Source: Chamaecyparis obtusa (taxonomy: Eukaryota > Streptophyta > Pinopsida > Cupressales > Cupressaceae). From it: DNA of 64,000 nt. Where the stretch lies: NCBI GenBank assembly GCA_027943335.1, contig BSBK01008415.1:1-64000 (forward strand). The letters run 5' to 3'. Shown here one piece after another: positions 1 to 12,319 of this stretch. Made by a program: the position numbers and the translations under genes. Below the pieces are notes generated by a model. The model saw only the letters and a program-made list of their open reading frames with translations, ran no database searches and had not been told where the DNA came from. Positions within the stretch are counted from its first letter, which is position 1; each line of letters starts with the position of its first letter.

Positions 1-888
1 TATTATGCTTTTAGATTGCCCCATTACAAGGAAATGAAAGCTAATTAGGAAACCATCTCTGGGATATATCCCCTAATGATTTTTAGCCTAATTCAGAATC
101 TAGCTAAAGAAGATTTTCACTACAGAGAATGCATATGATTAATTCCAATCTAAGTTTTCTTATAACAAATAGAAAAGTGAATCATCATAAGTAGTTATCC
201 ATTAGGAAGTTTTGTTAGTTCTACATGTTATTATTTAGGATCAAATTAGCTAAGCCTACCATACGCTCACAGTCAGAAGGCAAACACACAGGTATTTTCT
301 TTTAAAAGCATATTTCTTTAAAAAGGAGCTTCATATACAAGCATCATCTTTATAGTAGTATGCAATTTTTGGATTGGATTGATAAGGATTCATATGATAA
401 GAACACTAACAATGATCTTCACCAAGAATAAACAAATTTTAGGTTTTCTGAGGATTTTACGCCCAAGGGAAACAACGTAAGAAGTTAAGATCATCTTAAA
501 AAGGAAAAGAAATGGGAGGTGGATCTAGAACAGGGAGGCTAGGACAAGAAGGGAAATCCTTAACCACAAGAACATGACAAGCATAAGACCAAAACATTTT
601 CCTTTAAAATATGTATTTATTAATTTGTAATTAGATTGAAAGAGACAAAACTATTTCGTCTTAAGTTGTAATTTCCTTCTCAACGATTCTTAGTATCGGA
701 GGGAATGTCCTCCTAAACTTTATGTATTAGATTTGGACCTTAGTCCTAGGCATGGTTGGAGGTTTTCTTAGCCTCGCTCTTTCCTACCAGCGCCTACACT
801 GAGCAAGGTGTCATGTATCATCAATTTCAAGATTAATATAATTTTGTCTTCGACCTTTTACCAAAAAAAAAAAAAAAACAAATATTAG
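1..888. other. Unrecognised DNA ending in a poly(A) tract
   Basis: No coding region is supported here. A run of 16 A lies at 863-878, just before a dispersed repeat. The sequence before it (about 600-860) reads like the 3' end of a transcribed repeat, but no matching copy exists in the window, so the family cannot be named. Confidence 0.5.
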
Positions 889-1190
889 GAGGGTTACATG
901 ACCCCACACCCCCTTCTTATTTCTTCCCTCTTAAGATATAAGCCTTAAAAAAATAAAATAAGGGAGGGAGTTGCGGTTCCACCTCCCCAGTCCCTTCACC
1001 CACATGTAATCATAAGTATGGGGTGCGGTTTACTAAGCCAGCCCCCGATGTTAAAGATAATTGAAAATTTTTGTTATTTTTATTTATTTTTTCTTTCTAT
1101 TGAAAATGAAAGAGGATGGGTGGGGTGAGCGCTTGCGCAGCCCCACCACTATTTATATATGATTTTCTTTGTTTTATTTTATTAAATAAA
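889..1190. repeat. Dispersed repeat S, copy 1
   Basis: About 300 bp are clearly similar to 14843-15160 in the same orientation. Shared landmarks are a CCCTCTTAAGATATAAGCC block, a GTAATCATAAGTA block, TTAAAGATAATTGAAAATTT and a GC-rich core (GCGCTTGCGCAGCCCCACC) followed by TATTTATATATGA. The GC-rich core can fold: GGTGGGG pairs with CCCCACC. Similarity stops on both sides, so S is a separate short repeat and not part of the elements beside it. No terminal repeats or coding potential were seen. Confidence 0.7.
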
Positions 1191-1709
1191 ACATTTATTA
1201 AGCCGATAGGCTTATTGTGGGAGCTTTTTCTCCCGGAGACCTCATCATTTTTGTCATCCTGCCTGGCTGGTTGGGTGCTTGCAAACAATGTTTTATGTGT
1301 GGGATTTTTCATTTAGCTAAGAAAGCCTATTTTGTGGCTGGGAAACTGTCATCCTATTAGTTACCTTTATTTACCTTGTCTACACATGTAGCAGCCCTTT
1401 TGCCATGTTAGGGTTAACTTTCCCAAAGGAAATCAAATTTTCTTATTCACAGCCATGGGCACAAACCAGCTTGCGAAAGAGAGTGATTAATTCACCATGG
1501 GTGTTTCTGCCATGGGCAAAAACTAGCTTATAGAAGATAGTGATTAATTCTCCATGGATGTTTTTAGTGGCAAAATATCAAAACTGAAAGCAAAGCAACA
1601 CACAAACAACCAACTCAGTAACAAAATTGGATTGTGAGCTGGGACACTAGGCTTAGACACAAGGTTAGAGATTCCAAACCCCAGATAGATAAGGATGTTG
1701 AGCCAATTC
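1191..1709. other. Unrecognised spacer before element M
   Basis: No gene is supported. A short tandem duplication is listed separately. The last five bases, AATTC, resemble AAATC on the far side of the copia element and may be its worn target duplication. Confidence 0.5.
1453..1566. repeat. 57-bp tandem duplication
   Basis: Two adjacent copies with period 57 start at 1453 and 1510. Each begins CCATGGGCA and contains AGTGATTAATTC followed by CCATGG. Several substitutions separate the copies. No function is apparent. Confidence 0.75.
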
Positions 1710-2959
1710 TATTAGGAATAATAGTCCACAATACAACTGTGAGGGGGGGTGAATCAGTTGTATGATAGATTATTAAACTTTAAACTTTAAGTAGTAGCAA
1801 TATCAGATCCAATGAACATAATGAATGCCAACATAATAACACAATATTTTGGTCTTTGGGAAACCCTGTTAAAGGTAAAAAACCCTGGTGGGAATTAGCA
1901 CCCACAAATGATGTACTGAGAGTATAGTTATCCTTGTTTAGAAGATATAGCCCCTATTAGGAGCTTATTGAGCCATTATAGTACATAGTCCTTATTAGAG
2001 GACAGACCCTGTTAGGAGTCAAGAACAAAAGGGAGGGCTCACTACCCAAAGAAGGCTAAGTCCACCTTCAGAACTCACTATTCGCAACACAAGTGTAAAT
2101 GAAGAAATACACAATCTTTTGAACTGTTCAAAAGCAATTGTCTTTGCTTGATCAGTTCTAATGAAGTCCACCAACAAACCTCTGCTCTACATACATCAGA
2201 CACAAGCTCGCAACTTTTACAACCTCTCTATATCATCTTCTTCTCATGCATATCTTTTCCAAAGAAAAGACCTTTCATTTATACCTTATTACAATTCTCA
2301 TGAATAGGTCAGCCCATAAGGCTTTCCTAATTGTAAACAATTACATAAATCCTTGCTAAGATACACGCGGTGTCTAGAACAAGTATACAATGATTACATT
2401 ACAACAATTAAGGACCGACATCCTTAATTCAAGTTTTTCATTCATCATACACACTACATCTTTGTAGTCGACTTCCAAATAGATCACCTTCCAAAACACA
2501 CGCCACAGCTGACATCATCCTACCTTCTATACCTTGCACAGTTCATAAAACATTCTTCAATACTCTGTCTTTCATCTCTAAAGTTCACATACACTGATTC
2601 CATATCTCATGTAAGCTATACACAAAACATGGAGACTAACTCTGTCATTTCTTGTTGTCACAGTCAGTGACCAGTCTTCACCAAAACATCTGTAGCTCAT
2701 CCAATATGAAACATTACATGATGCAATCTTGGATATAAGATCACAACACCCTTTTGAACTCTCATCTATCTTCACGACATTTGAAACATCCGTACAGTGT
2801 CTATACACTATGATAACCAGTCTGATCTCCTCACATAAACATATATTGACATCAGTGACAAAACACAAATGACAACAATATGAGTGCACATTTAGTAATG
2901 TAGTGATTAAACATATTAAATGTCTCAATTACCTCCCCGTGCATTAGCAATATCCAACA
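1710..2959 (-). repeat. Element M 3' LTR
   Basis: It aligns along its full length with 7321-8569. Read on the minus strand it begins TGTTGGATATTGC and ends at TATTCCTAATA, where a substitution has replaced the expected final CA. Near the LTR 3' end, ATACAACTG and CAGTTGTAT form an inverted repeat around a G/C-rich loop. Confidence 0.9.
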
Positions 2960-2972
2960 ATCTCCCCCTTTG
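2960..2972 (-). promoter_or_regulatory. Element M polypurine tract
   Basis: On the minus strand CCAAAGGGGGAGAT lies directly against the 3' LTR (TGTTGG). This is the expected primer for plus-strand DNA synthesis. Two similar purine runs lie farther inside at about 3041-3053 (TGGGGAGATTG) and 3081-3090 (GAAAGGGGGA). Confidence 0.85.
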
Positions 2973-3303
2973 GCATTGATGTCAACATATGGGAAAAGTT
3001 ATCATCCCAAAGTTATATCAATCTAAAGCTCTACAACCAAACAATCTCCCCATACAGTAGGTTTTTTCTCATAGAAACACTCCCCCTTTCACAAAAATGG
3101 AAAAGGGTGCCATGAGTCATCAACTGCTTTCCTGCAACATCCTTTTTCCACAATCACTTCTCCTGAGGAGTAGATCCCTACATCCAGTCCAAATTATGAT
3201 AAGGCTCTGAAAACCTCTGGACTGATGCATCTCTGCATCATTTACTTTTGACTAGGAGGGGCTTAAACCCCCAGCATACCTTTGAGATATTCAAAGGTAT
3301 CTT

Positions 3304-3534
3304 TCAGCAGTGGCTTTTGAAGATGTCTGCAATCTGCTCTTTTGTACTAATATATTCTAGTTTTATTTCCTTTTCTGCCACCTTGTCTCTCAAGAAGTGA
3401 TACTTGATAGAAATATGTTTAGTTTTAGAGTGCATCATCAGATTCTTTGACATAATCATTGTACTGGTGTTATCACAATGGATAACCTCAGCCTCATCAA
3501 AATTTATTCCAATGTATGTCAACATTTGTTTCAT
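3304..3534 (-). pseudogene. Element M RNase H fragment
   Basis: A 76-codon segment matches the copia RNase H end of Pol. It contains IHCDNTSTMIMSKN, which carries a conserved catalytic aspartate region, and HISIKYHFLRDKV, typical of the C-terminal part. It follows the reverse transcriptase segment after a stop (codon TGA at the join). The normal end of Pol is cut short, and the segment is not expected to function. Confidence 0.85.
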
Positions 3535-4677
3535 TCAAACAATCTGAGTGCAATTTATGGTAGTAGCAACATACTCTAATTCAGCAGTAGATTGTGCTAT
3601 ACAATCTTGTTTCTTACTTATCCAAGAAACTAACTTTTTCCCAAGGAAAAATGCACCACCACTAGTACTTTTTATGTCATCAATATTTCCTTCCCAGTCA
3701 GCATCATTATAAGCATGAAGTTCAAAGCTATCATTTCTATCATACCATAAGCCATAGTCTATGGTTCCTTTCAAATATCTCAATATCCTTTTTACAGTAG
3801 CTAGGTGTGTTTTTTTTGGTTCTGCCTGATATCTAGCCACAATTCCAACAACATTAGCAATATCTGGTCTAGTGTGGGTCAGATATTGTAATCCTCCAAC
3901 CATTGATCTATATAAGGTCTGAAAAACATTTTGTGATTCATCATCAATTGTTAGCTTATTACCAATCACCATAGGTGTTCCTACTAGTTTATAGTCATCC
4001 ATTCCAAACTTCTTTAGCATTTCTTTGAGATACTTGGTCTGAGAAATAAAGATACCATTCTCATTCTGAGTTATTTGCAATCCAAGAAAGAATTTCATTT
4101 TGCCTATCATGGACATCTCAAATTCACTTTCCATTTCCTTGGCAAATTTCTTACATAGATCATCATTACCTCCAAAGATAATATCATCCACAAAGACTTC
4201 CATTATCAGGATTCCATCTTCACTAGTTCTTAAATACAAATTACTATCTGCATTACCTTTTATGAATCCAAGCCAAAGTAGGTACTTGTCTAACCTTGCA
4301 TACCAAGCCCTAGGAGCTTGCTTCAGCCCATATAGAGCTTTCTTCAACTTGCACACCATGTCTTTATCTTCACATAGGGGAAATCTATCAGGTTGTTCTA
4401 TATAAACTTCTTCAAGATCCCCATTCATAAATGAAAATTTCATATCCATCTAATACACCTTGAAGTTCTTATGTGCAGCATAAGCCAAGAACAATCTTAC
4501 TGCCTCTATTCTAGCGACAGGAGAAAATGTTTCTTCAAATTCTATGCCTTCTTGCTGTGAGTATCCTTTACATACTAGTCTTTCTTTGTTTCTTACAACA
4601 GTTCCTTTTTCATTCATTTTGTTTCTAAAAACCCATTTTGTTCCTATTACATTTTTGTTTTTAGGCCTAGGAGCCAA
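3535..4677 (-). pseudogene. Element M reverse transcriptase
   Basis: Two adjoining open stretches on the minus strand (4677-4450 and 4449-3535) cover the copia reverse transcriptase. Visible marks are TKWVFRNK and the start of the fingers domain; MDMKFSFMNGDLEEVYIEQP, the region with the first catalytic aspartate; LKKALYGLKQAPRAWY; and FVDDIIFGG, the variant YVDD catalytic box. ARYQAEPKKTHLATVKRILRYLKGT and the RNase H junction follow. An in-frame stop separates the two stretches. Family assignment is secure, and the copy is inactive because of stops. Confidence 0.93.
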
Positions 4678-4727
4678 TTTCCAAGTGTCATTCTTCTTTA
4701 TCTAGTTTAACTCTTCCTTCATAGCAT

Positions 4728-6168
4728 TTAATCAAGATTCATCTCTACATGCTTCATCTTTAGTATCCCAATAATTTGATTTTTAGGATGGTTATTCTTT
4801 ACATACCTTGGTATTTTAGGAGTCTCAGTAGCCTCACTTGTGCCAATATCACAAGCCTCTTTTTCACTTTTTGCCTCAACAAGTTCTTCTCCTTCTGCAG
4901 CAATAGTAGCTTCTTTGATCTCTGAAATATGATTACTGTCATACATTCTTTCTTTTATCTAAAACTTTTCATCTATTCTTACATTGTTACTTTCAATCAT
5001 CTTCCTCAATCTCAGATTGAAATATTTGTAAGCCTTTCTCTTAACAGAGTAACCAAGAAAAATTCCTTCATTACTTCTAGCATCAAACTTCCCTATCTCA
5101 TCATCTCTCTTGATATAACACTTACTACCAAATATTCTAAAATACTTTATAGTAGGAGTATGATCAAACCATAATCCATAAGGAGTCTTACTTGTACCTT
5201 CTCTGATTTGAATTATGTTCAATTTATACACTATTGTTCCAATAGCCTCTCTCCAATGTACATGAGATACATTTCCTTCAAGAAATATTTTCCTAGCAGC
5301 ATCAAGTATAGTCATGTTCCTTCGCTCTGCTATCCCATTCTGTTGTGGAGTGCTAGGAGTATATGCCTATCTCTTTATTCCATGCTCTTCGTAGTATGAA
5401 TTGAATAAGTCTGAAGTAAACTCTCCACCTCTATCTGACCTTAGACACTTAATCTTTAAACTTGATTCATTCTCTACTTTTTCTTTGAACAACTTGAATT
5501 TATCAAATGCTTCTAATTTTTTCTTTCAAATAATTGACCCACATCATTCTATAAAAATCATCAACAAAGAGTATGAAATACCTTTCACCATAGTATGATT
5601 TTGTCCTTGTAGGTCCACATAGGTTTGTGTGTACCAGCTCCAACTTCTCTTTTGATGTATATGCTTTTCTTTTGTAACTGCTTCTAGTCTATTTTCCCAT
5701 GACACACTCTCTGCAAATAGTGTTAGATGGTTTCACAATCTTTGGCAGATGTCTCACTGCATTAGTCATACTTGCCTTTACAATGTTATCAAAATTAACA
5801 TGACAAAACCTCCTATGCCATAACTAGTTGTCATCAAACTTTGCAACAAACAAAGAGGCTCAAGATGTATTTAATTCAAATACATTACCTCTAGACTTAG
5901 TACTGGTTGCAATCAACTTCCCTGCCTTACTTCTGATAAAAAAATTTCCATTGATAAAACTTAATTGACACTCTTTATCCATTAACTATCCAACACTCAA
6001 CAAGTTATGTTTTAATCCTTCAACAAGCAATGCATTATCCGTATTATTCTTTCCATCCAAAGTAATAGATCCTACTCCTATGATAGATTTAGGAAGATTG
6101 TCCCCAAACCTCGCAACACCACCATCATATTTTACTAATTTAACAAACTTATTCTTATCTCTAGTCAT
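4728..6168 (-). pseudogene. Element M gag-pre-integrase and integrase
   Basis: The minus-strand stretch at 6168-5986 carries the gag-pre-integrase signature (GVGSITLDGK, LLVEGLKHNLLSVG). Integrase follows: about 5700-5530 encodes ELVHTNLCGP then ILFVDDFYR. The position that is normally the first catalytic aspartate (LVHTDLCGP in this family) reads asparagine here. 5315-4959 encodes the end of the core (TILDAARK, ASKTPYGLWF-like, FGSKCYIKRDD, SNEGIFLGYS). 4946-4728 is an acidic linker toward reverse transcriptase. Stops interrupt it several times. Confidence 0.88.
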
Positions 6169-6222
6169 ATGATGAGAACAACCACTGTCTATTATCCATT
6201 CAGTTTTCTTTTCAACATGAGA

Positions 6223-7259
6223 TTATAAAGATTTTTCCTCATGCACTAGCTCATCTCTAATAGAAAAAAATTTGATTCCTTCATAATCTAAATCATCATC
6301 ATCAGAGATTCCTTCACTATCATAATAACATTCTTTGTCACTTTTAATCTTGCCATAATTAGGTTTGTACTTAGGAACTCTTGTAGGACATCTAGATGCA
6401 AAATGACCTACCTTATTGCATGAAAAACATTTCAAGGGTAACTTGCCTTCAAACTTTCCCTTACCTCTTTTTTGTCTTGTAGTAATCAGTACAAAAAGTT
6501 CATCCATCTTTCTTTCTTCTGCCATTATCTGTTCCCATTCCTTATTATACTCACCAAGCTCTTCTTTTAGGTCTTCTTTGCTAGTGCTCTGAAGTGCAAA
6601 CAATTTCTTGTGTGTAGATACCTTAAATGTAGATTCAACTTTAGGTACAACCTCTCCTAATTTTGTAGCTTCAAATGTAGTTAGCTTTGCAATCAACGTC
6701 TCTTTGTTAAAGTTTGGAGTCAGAGGTATAGTTTCTTGAATAGACATATTCTTGAACTTGTAAGCAAGTGTCAAAGATCTAAGGATCTTCACAATAACTT
6801 CATCTTCATCATAAGTGCCTTGTAGTTTTTGATTCCAACTATAGCTTCTGTAACCCTTTGAACATAAGCCCTAATGCTTTCATCCTCATTCATTTGTAGC
6901 CTCACCATCTTTGTCTTCCATTTTTGTAACTTCGCTTATTTGGTATACTTGTCTCCCTCATATAGTGCTTCTAATCTTTCCCAAATCAGGTATGCCGAAT
7001 CCAAGTCTTTAACTTCAGTAAACTCTCCTTCAGATAGTGCGTTGATCAGTGCTTCTCTTGCTATCATGTTAAGTGAAAATATCTTCTTTTCATCCTTAGT
7101 AGTTTTTGTCAATTCATCTTTGGTTTTTATAGCCACCTTTCTCCTTTTAATCAACCAATAGTCAATCCCCAAACAAAATAGGTGAGTTCGCATTTTGGTC
7201 TTCTAACTATCAAATTTTTTAGGATCAAATTTTGGACTATCCTTCCTATAGAATGCCAT
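6223..7259 (-). pseudogene. Element M Gag
   Basis: The likely start is the ATG at 7259, giving MAFYRKDSPKFDPKKFDS, then a stop, then KMRTHLFCLG. This is the copia Gag N-terminus of the DUF4219/UBN2 type. 7193-6936 covers the helical core (SAYLIWERLEALYEG). After a frameshift, 6792-6223 continues to one zinc knuckle, CFSCNKVGHFASRC (about 6381-6425), and an acidic tail (SDDDDLDYEG). The protein would have packaged the element RNA. It is broken by stop and frame changes. Confidence 0.87.
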
Positions 7260-7306
7260 CTCCAGAATCACCTCAAGCTGTTAATCTTTCTCTCTAAGGA
7301 CCACTT

Positions 7307-7318
7307 ATTCTGATACCA
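7307..7318 (-). promoter_or_regulatory. Element M primer binding site
   Basis: On the minus strand TGGTATCAGAAT begins two bases (AT) after the 5' LTR end. TGGTATCAGA is complementary to the 3' end of plant initiator tRNA-Met. The last bases differ from the usual GC continuation. Confidence 0.88.
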
Positions 7319-7320
7319 AT

Positions 7321-8569
7321 TGTTAGGAATAACAGTCCACAATACAACTGAGAGGGGGGGGTGAATCAGTTGTATGATAGATTATTAAACTTTAAACTTT
7401 AAATCGTAGCAATATCAAATCCAATGAGCATAATGAATGCCAACACAATAACATAATATTTTGGTCTCGGGGAAACCCTGTTAAAGGTAAAAAAACCCTG
7501 TGGGAATTAGCACCCACAAATGATGTTCTGAGAGTATAGTTATCCTTTTTAGAAGATATAGCCCTGTTAGGAACTTATTGAAACATTATAGTACATATTT
7601 CTTGTTAGAGGATAGACCCTATTAGGAGTCAAAAATAAAAGGGAGGGCTCACTGCCCAAAGAAGGTTAAGTCCACCTTCAGAACTCATTTTTTGCAACAC
7701 AAGTGTATATGAAGAAATACAAAATATTTTGAGCTATTCGGCAGCAACTGTCTTTGCTTTATCAGTTCCAATGAAGTCCACCAATAAACCTCTGCTCTAC
7801 ATACAATAGACACAAGCTCACAGCTTTTACAACCTCTCTATATCATCTTCTTCTCATGCATATCTTTTCCAAATAAAAGACCTTTCATTTCTACCTTATC
7901 ACAATTCTCATGAATAGGTCATCCCATAAGGCTTTCCTAATTACAAAAAATTACATAAACCCTTGCTAAGATAAACACGGTATCTAGAAAAAGTATACAA
8001 TGATTACATTACAACAATTAAGGACCAGAATCCTTAATTCAAGTTCGTCATCCATCATACACGCTACATCTCTATAGTTGGCTTCAAAATAGATCACCTT
8101 CCAAAACACAAACCACAGTTGGCATCATCCTACCTTCCATACCTTGCATAGTTCATAAAACATTCTTTAATACTTTGTCTTTCATCTCTAAATTTCGCAT
8201 GCATTGATTCCATATAACCTGTAAGCTATACACAAAACACAGAGACTAACTCTGTCATTTCTCACTGTCATAGTCAATGACCAATCTTCACCAAAACATC
8301 TATAAATCATCTAATATGAAACATTACATGATGTGATCTTGGATATAAGATCACAACACCCTCATGAACTCTCATCTGTCTTCACAGCATTTGAAACATC
8401 TGGACAATGTCTGTACACTATGATAACCAGTCTGATCTCCTCACAGAAATATATGTTGACATTAGTGAAAAAACACAAATGACAACAGTATGAGTTCCCA
8501 TTTAGCAATGTAGAAATTAAACATATTAAATGTCTCAATCACTTGCCCATGCATTAGTAATATCCAACA
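7321..8569 (-). repeat. Element M 5' LTR
   Basis: The 1249-bp LTR is bounded by TG and CA (plus strand TGTTAGGAAT ... TATCCAACA). It is colinear with 1710-2959 with many substitutions and small indels, so the insertion is not recent. The inverted repeat ATACAACTGA / TCAGTTGTAT lies close to the junction with the primer site. Confidence 0.92.
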
Positions 8570-10292
8570 AAATCAGCATACAAGGAAGAGAAAATGAGAG
8601 CGGGACCTGAGCAATTGCAATGGCCCTGGTCATTGTATAAAGAAACCTAATGACTCTAAAATTGAAATGTTCACATTTCCCTGTTCGGAAAACAAAATCA
8701 AGAAGTAAATCCCGATCACAGGCAACATTAGGGATAGGGAAAGATGCAATTGCTTCCCCTCAACTCCCTGATTTTCATTCACAACATTGGAAGAAACAAT
8801 ATTGTTTGATACAGAATCAAAATGGATCAATTCATCTCCTTGGTGCCAGTTGGATGCACTTGGTTGTTTTTCCAATTTAGTGTATGATACTATCAAGGGT
8901 ACTAGGGTTTGATACACATTCTTAATTTATGATGTGTTTCTTCTTTCTTATAAAAGTAATTTTTGTGTGTCAGCTGCCTCTCTGCAGTCTTCACTCCTGC
9001 TTCATTGTTCCTACATACTTGAATGAATATTTTGGGGATAGGAGTGCACTTGGTTGCAAACAGGGGATGAAGATTGTGCTTTCCCCAGCTTTGTTGAGGA
9101 CCTACGATTCATGGCACTAGTACGCTGGGAAGTGGCCATGGTGAAATTTCGGGGAGGATTTTGCCTATGGCCATCATATTTTTGATGCTTAGGGAGGGTA
9201 TATTTTCTAGTAAAGCTATTATTTGCACTGATAAGGGCATAGTACAATGCATAATAAATTTTTGTAGACTACATATGAAAATTCCCTCCTCTGAATCATA
9301 GGAGAATATGGGCACTTGTGGACACTTCTGAATCATAGGAAAATATAGGCACTTTTGAAGATTCTGAGGTGTCTTTCTATTCATTTTTTCCTTTTTTTCT
9401 TCCCTTCATAATTTTTTTATGTTTTATACATTTTTTACTGTAGTGGTCTAGACTAGGAGAGTATAAGGTAGTTTGATGTTTTCTTTTTGTTATATGTCAA
9501 TAGGCAACAAAGAGACTTGATATGTCAATCCCAAAGTTGTCAACTATGTTGAGAAGGATCTATTTTAGTGGCAATTCACGAGTCTGGGATTGGCATAGGG
9601 TAAGAATTGAATCTTTTTAAGAAAATTATGTTTCTTCTATCTACTTATTAATGGGTTTCCATTAGGTGTTGTTTGCAATTCCATATTAATTGTGATTTTT
9701 TCTGGATTTTTGGAGATGCTCAATCAGCATGCAATTTGCAAATGCTCATTGAAGCATCACTCTGCACTTGTATGTTTTTGTTATGCTAAGATTAATGTGT
9801 CAGTATATGTGACACCATTCACTTATTCTATTCTATACAATGAAGTCCTCAACAAGGAGTATGCCACTCTATTTACAAAATTCTTTCTAATTTGTTTAAC
9901 GATTACATTTGCCAAATTTTAGAATGGGATGTTAGGAACCCACAACTTTTGCTTCTCCCTCTCATCCATTTGAACCCATTTAACTTGTGCCACTGCTTCT
10001 TCTCCCTCTTTTCCATTCAAATAGACATGAATGCCTGAATTCCTCCTAACTTTTTTCCCAACTATGATCCACAACCCAAGAAATAAATCTAATCCTTTCA
10101 AAACTCTCCTTCCATGCTTCCTTCTATCTAACCATCCATCCATCCAACAATACTAACCTTCCTCCGAGTGCCAACCAATAATGACATACTGAACCCACCA
10201 AACCCACTAATAGTAATTAGCTCATCCTAAATCCAAGTTGAAAGATGATTTGCCATTCAGAATTATGCATCAACCATTTCATAAACCCCCCC
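8570..10292. other. Unrecognised DNA between M and P
   Basis: No supported gene or repeat copy is visible in these 1.7 kb. Short reading frames exist on both strands but lack any family signature and overlap each other. A run of CCATCCATCCATCCA lies at 10130-10145. The right edge is where similarity to P's other LTR begins, and it may be a deletion breakpoint. Confidence 0.5.
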
Positions 10293-12186
10293 TCCTTCCC
10301 CAAAAAAAAGATCTTAAACTATGTCAATCATTTGACAAATTTTTCTAAATAATTAAAAAAATAAATTAAATACTTGTATATCTTTCATATATAGAAATGC
10401 ATATATTTTATTTTTTTCAAATTAATCTTTCTCTACAGTTTGGATTTTTTAAACTCTAATTGTTTAAGAATACCCAATTTGGTTTATGATTTTCAATATA
10501 ATTTAATCTCATGCATTACAAAGGATTTTAATCAAACCCTAATTGATGGATTCCAAATTTTCCTATTGTTAACAAAATTATTGGGTTTTCACAGACTTAA
10601 TATAACAAAACTTTCTTCACATGAATGAACAAGCAAATATTTCTTCATTCAAATAATCACACAAATGAAAGAATCATAATAGAAGGTCCATTAAAAAAAA
10701 TTAATCAAATCTGGCAGACACAAAGAAACAATCTTTTCAAAAAGGGAAGATTTGCACAGGTTATCAAACCTTGCCTTGAATCCACTAGTTGATGAGAAAC
10801 CACGAAGAACAATCTAGAACTCTGAAAATCCTAAGCTTTCAAAATAATCTTTCAAACAATCCAAACAATTTCTTTCCAAAATCTAGCCTCTAAACATGTG
10901 TATGAAGAATGGCTAAAAGAATCCCTAATAATGAAAATCCCCCAAACATAACTCAACATGTAACTCCAAATCAGGAAAAATAACTCAACATGCAACTCTA
11001 AATCAGAAAATAGAACTCAACTCACAATTCTTGTTTTTATCAATTATGCTTCATGATTAATTTTAATTACCATAATAAAAGAATGCATTTTTCAATTTTT
11101 AATTGCTAACTCAACGTTAACTTTAAATTCTAGTTTAATTTTTACTAAACCGAATGTGCAACTTAAACTGCATTTTAATTATTTATTAACAATTATTATT
11201 TTCCAACACTTTAATAATTATGAAGTTGATAATTAAATATCAATTCATTGATTATATTTTTAATTTCAACTTTAAATTTAATAATTAATTTAATCTTTTA
11301 TTTCCACAACTTGATTTTTAAAATTAAGTCTTCTAATTAAATAATATATTTAATTAATTCTCATTAATTAAATACCTGCATATTAATATTTTCATACTTA
11401 AGTAAATTTAATTATTTATTCACATAATCAAACCCTTAAATCACCTAACCAATAATAACATGAAATTATGTTAACGACATAACGTGACAAAAAGAGAAAT
11501 AACTGGCTAAACCAAAACACCAAATTCACACTGAGGGTAAGGGTTCACGAATTCATGTCACCTTGATGAATTTAGATAGGAAAATCAATCAAAATCTTGT
11601 CCCTTATTACAGGACAATAATGGCTTGGGTTAGGATTTGGACCTGTATGTTATCTCCCCTTTCTTACCATTTGAGATATTATGATAGGGCACGCTCATCC
11701 TAATAATTCAGCGAAGTCGATGCTCGGTACCTAAAATCCTACATAAAAGAAAAGCATGTACATACATGTATAAATATATAAAAGATAATGGCGGGTATTA
11801 GCCAATCGTGTGGATCTCGTAAGCAAACAACAACAACTTTGTCCCTCAACCACATCAAGCGCATCAAACAGAAATAAAAACAATACATATCAACCATACA
11901 CATGCAAGTATGGGGTTTGTAAAACCATAAATGTAAATAACATCCTAACATAAATATTACCATCATAAAATAACCATAACATATACATCATTATAAGCAT
12001 TTAAATTGACATGAGAATAACCATACTCATCTAATTGTAAATGCATAATATAACACATTATCCAAAGGTTCATAATTAATCTAATTAATAATCTAAATAT
12101 TACTAAAATAATTAACACACACATAAAAGTGGCCTAAAAGAGTTTGGAAAAAATAACTAAAAAGAAAACTATGGGTGGGCACTACA
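10293..12186 (-). repeat. Element P 3' LTR (outer part missing)
   Basis: It is colinear with 15355-15784 joined to 50221-51658. For example, AAATTTTTCTAAATAATT and TCAATCAAATCTGGCA occur in both, and both end ...CTATGGGTG..ACTACA. The joined match spans the CACTA insertion point (10745) and so provides the empty site. The first ~1.5 kb found in the other LTR (13822-15350) is absent here. Confidence 0.82.
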
Positions 12187-12202
12187 TCCACCTCCCCTAA
12201 AA
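12187..12202 (-). promoter_or_regulatory. Element P polypurine tract
   Basis: On the minus strand TTTTAGGGGAGGTGGA lies directly before the LTR start TGTAGTGCCC, a typical gypsy arrangement. Element R has the same ...GGA|TG layout. Confidence 0.82.
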
Positions 12203-12319
12203 TTAGGCTTACTCCTGGAAGCCTATAAACAAAATAGGAACATAAGTCCCATAAATCTCGCTACACCCTACTGAGTTAAAAAAAGAATCAATGTGTAGGT
12301 CCCATCGGACCCTATCCTC

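Larger units (their letters stand above)
1710..8569 (-). mobile_element. Ty1/copia LTR retrotransposon M (decayed)
   Basis: A complete but dead element of 6.86 kb reads on the minus strand. Its two LTRs of about 1250 bp flank a 4.36-kb interior. Order on the minus strand: 5' LTR (7321-8569), primer site, gag with one CCHC knuckle, gag-pre-integrase, integrase, reverse transcriptase, RNase H, polypurine tract, 3' LTR (1710-2959). Integrase before reverse transcriptase defines Ty1/copia. Flanks AATTC (1705-1709) and AAATC (8570-8574) differ by one base, consistent with an old 5-bp target duplication. Every coding segment has stops or frameshifts. Confidence 0.93.

Noticed and set aside
1097..1316. 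Two opposing ~70-codon frames at 1097-1316
   Set aside because: They lie in repeat S and its flank. The frame is not kept in the second copy beyond the shared repeat.
2578..2928. 116-codon minus-strand frame in M's LTR
   Set aside because: It lies fully in the LTR, is broken in the partner LTR, and has no family signature.
8650..9384. Several short frames on both strands between M and P
   Set aside because: Mutually overlapping, with no domain, no splice pattern and no second copy.
9485..9700. Possible tRNA or small RNA gene in the unique stretches
   Set aside because: No cloverleaf with A and B box spacing was found here or elsewhere in the window. The TGGTATCAGA strings are retrotransposon primer sites.
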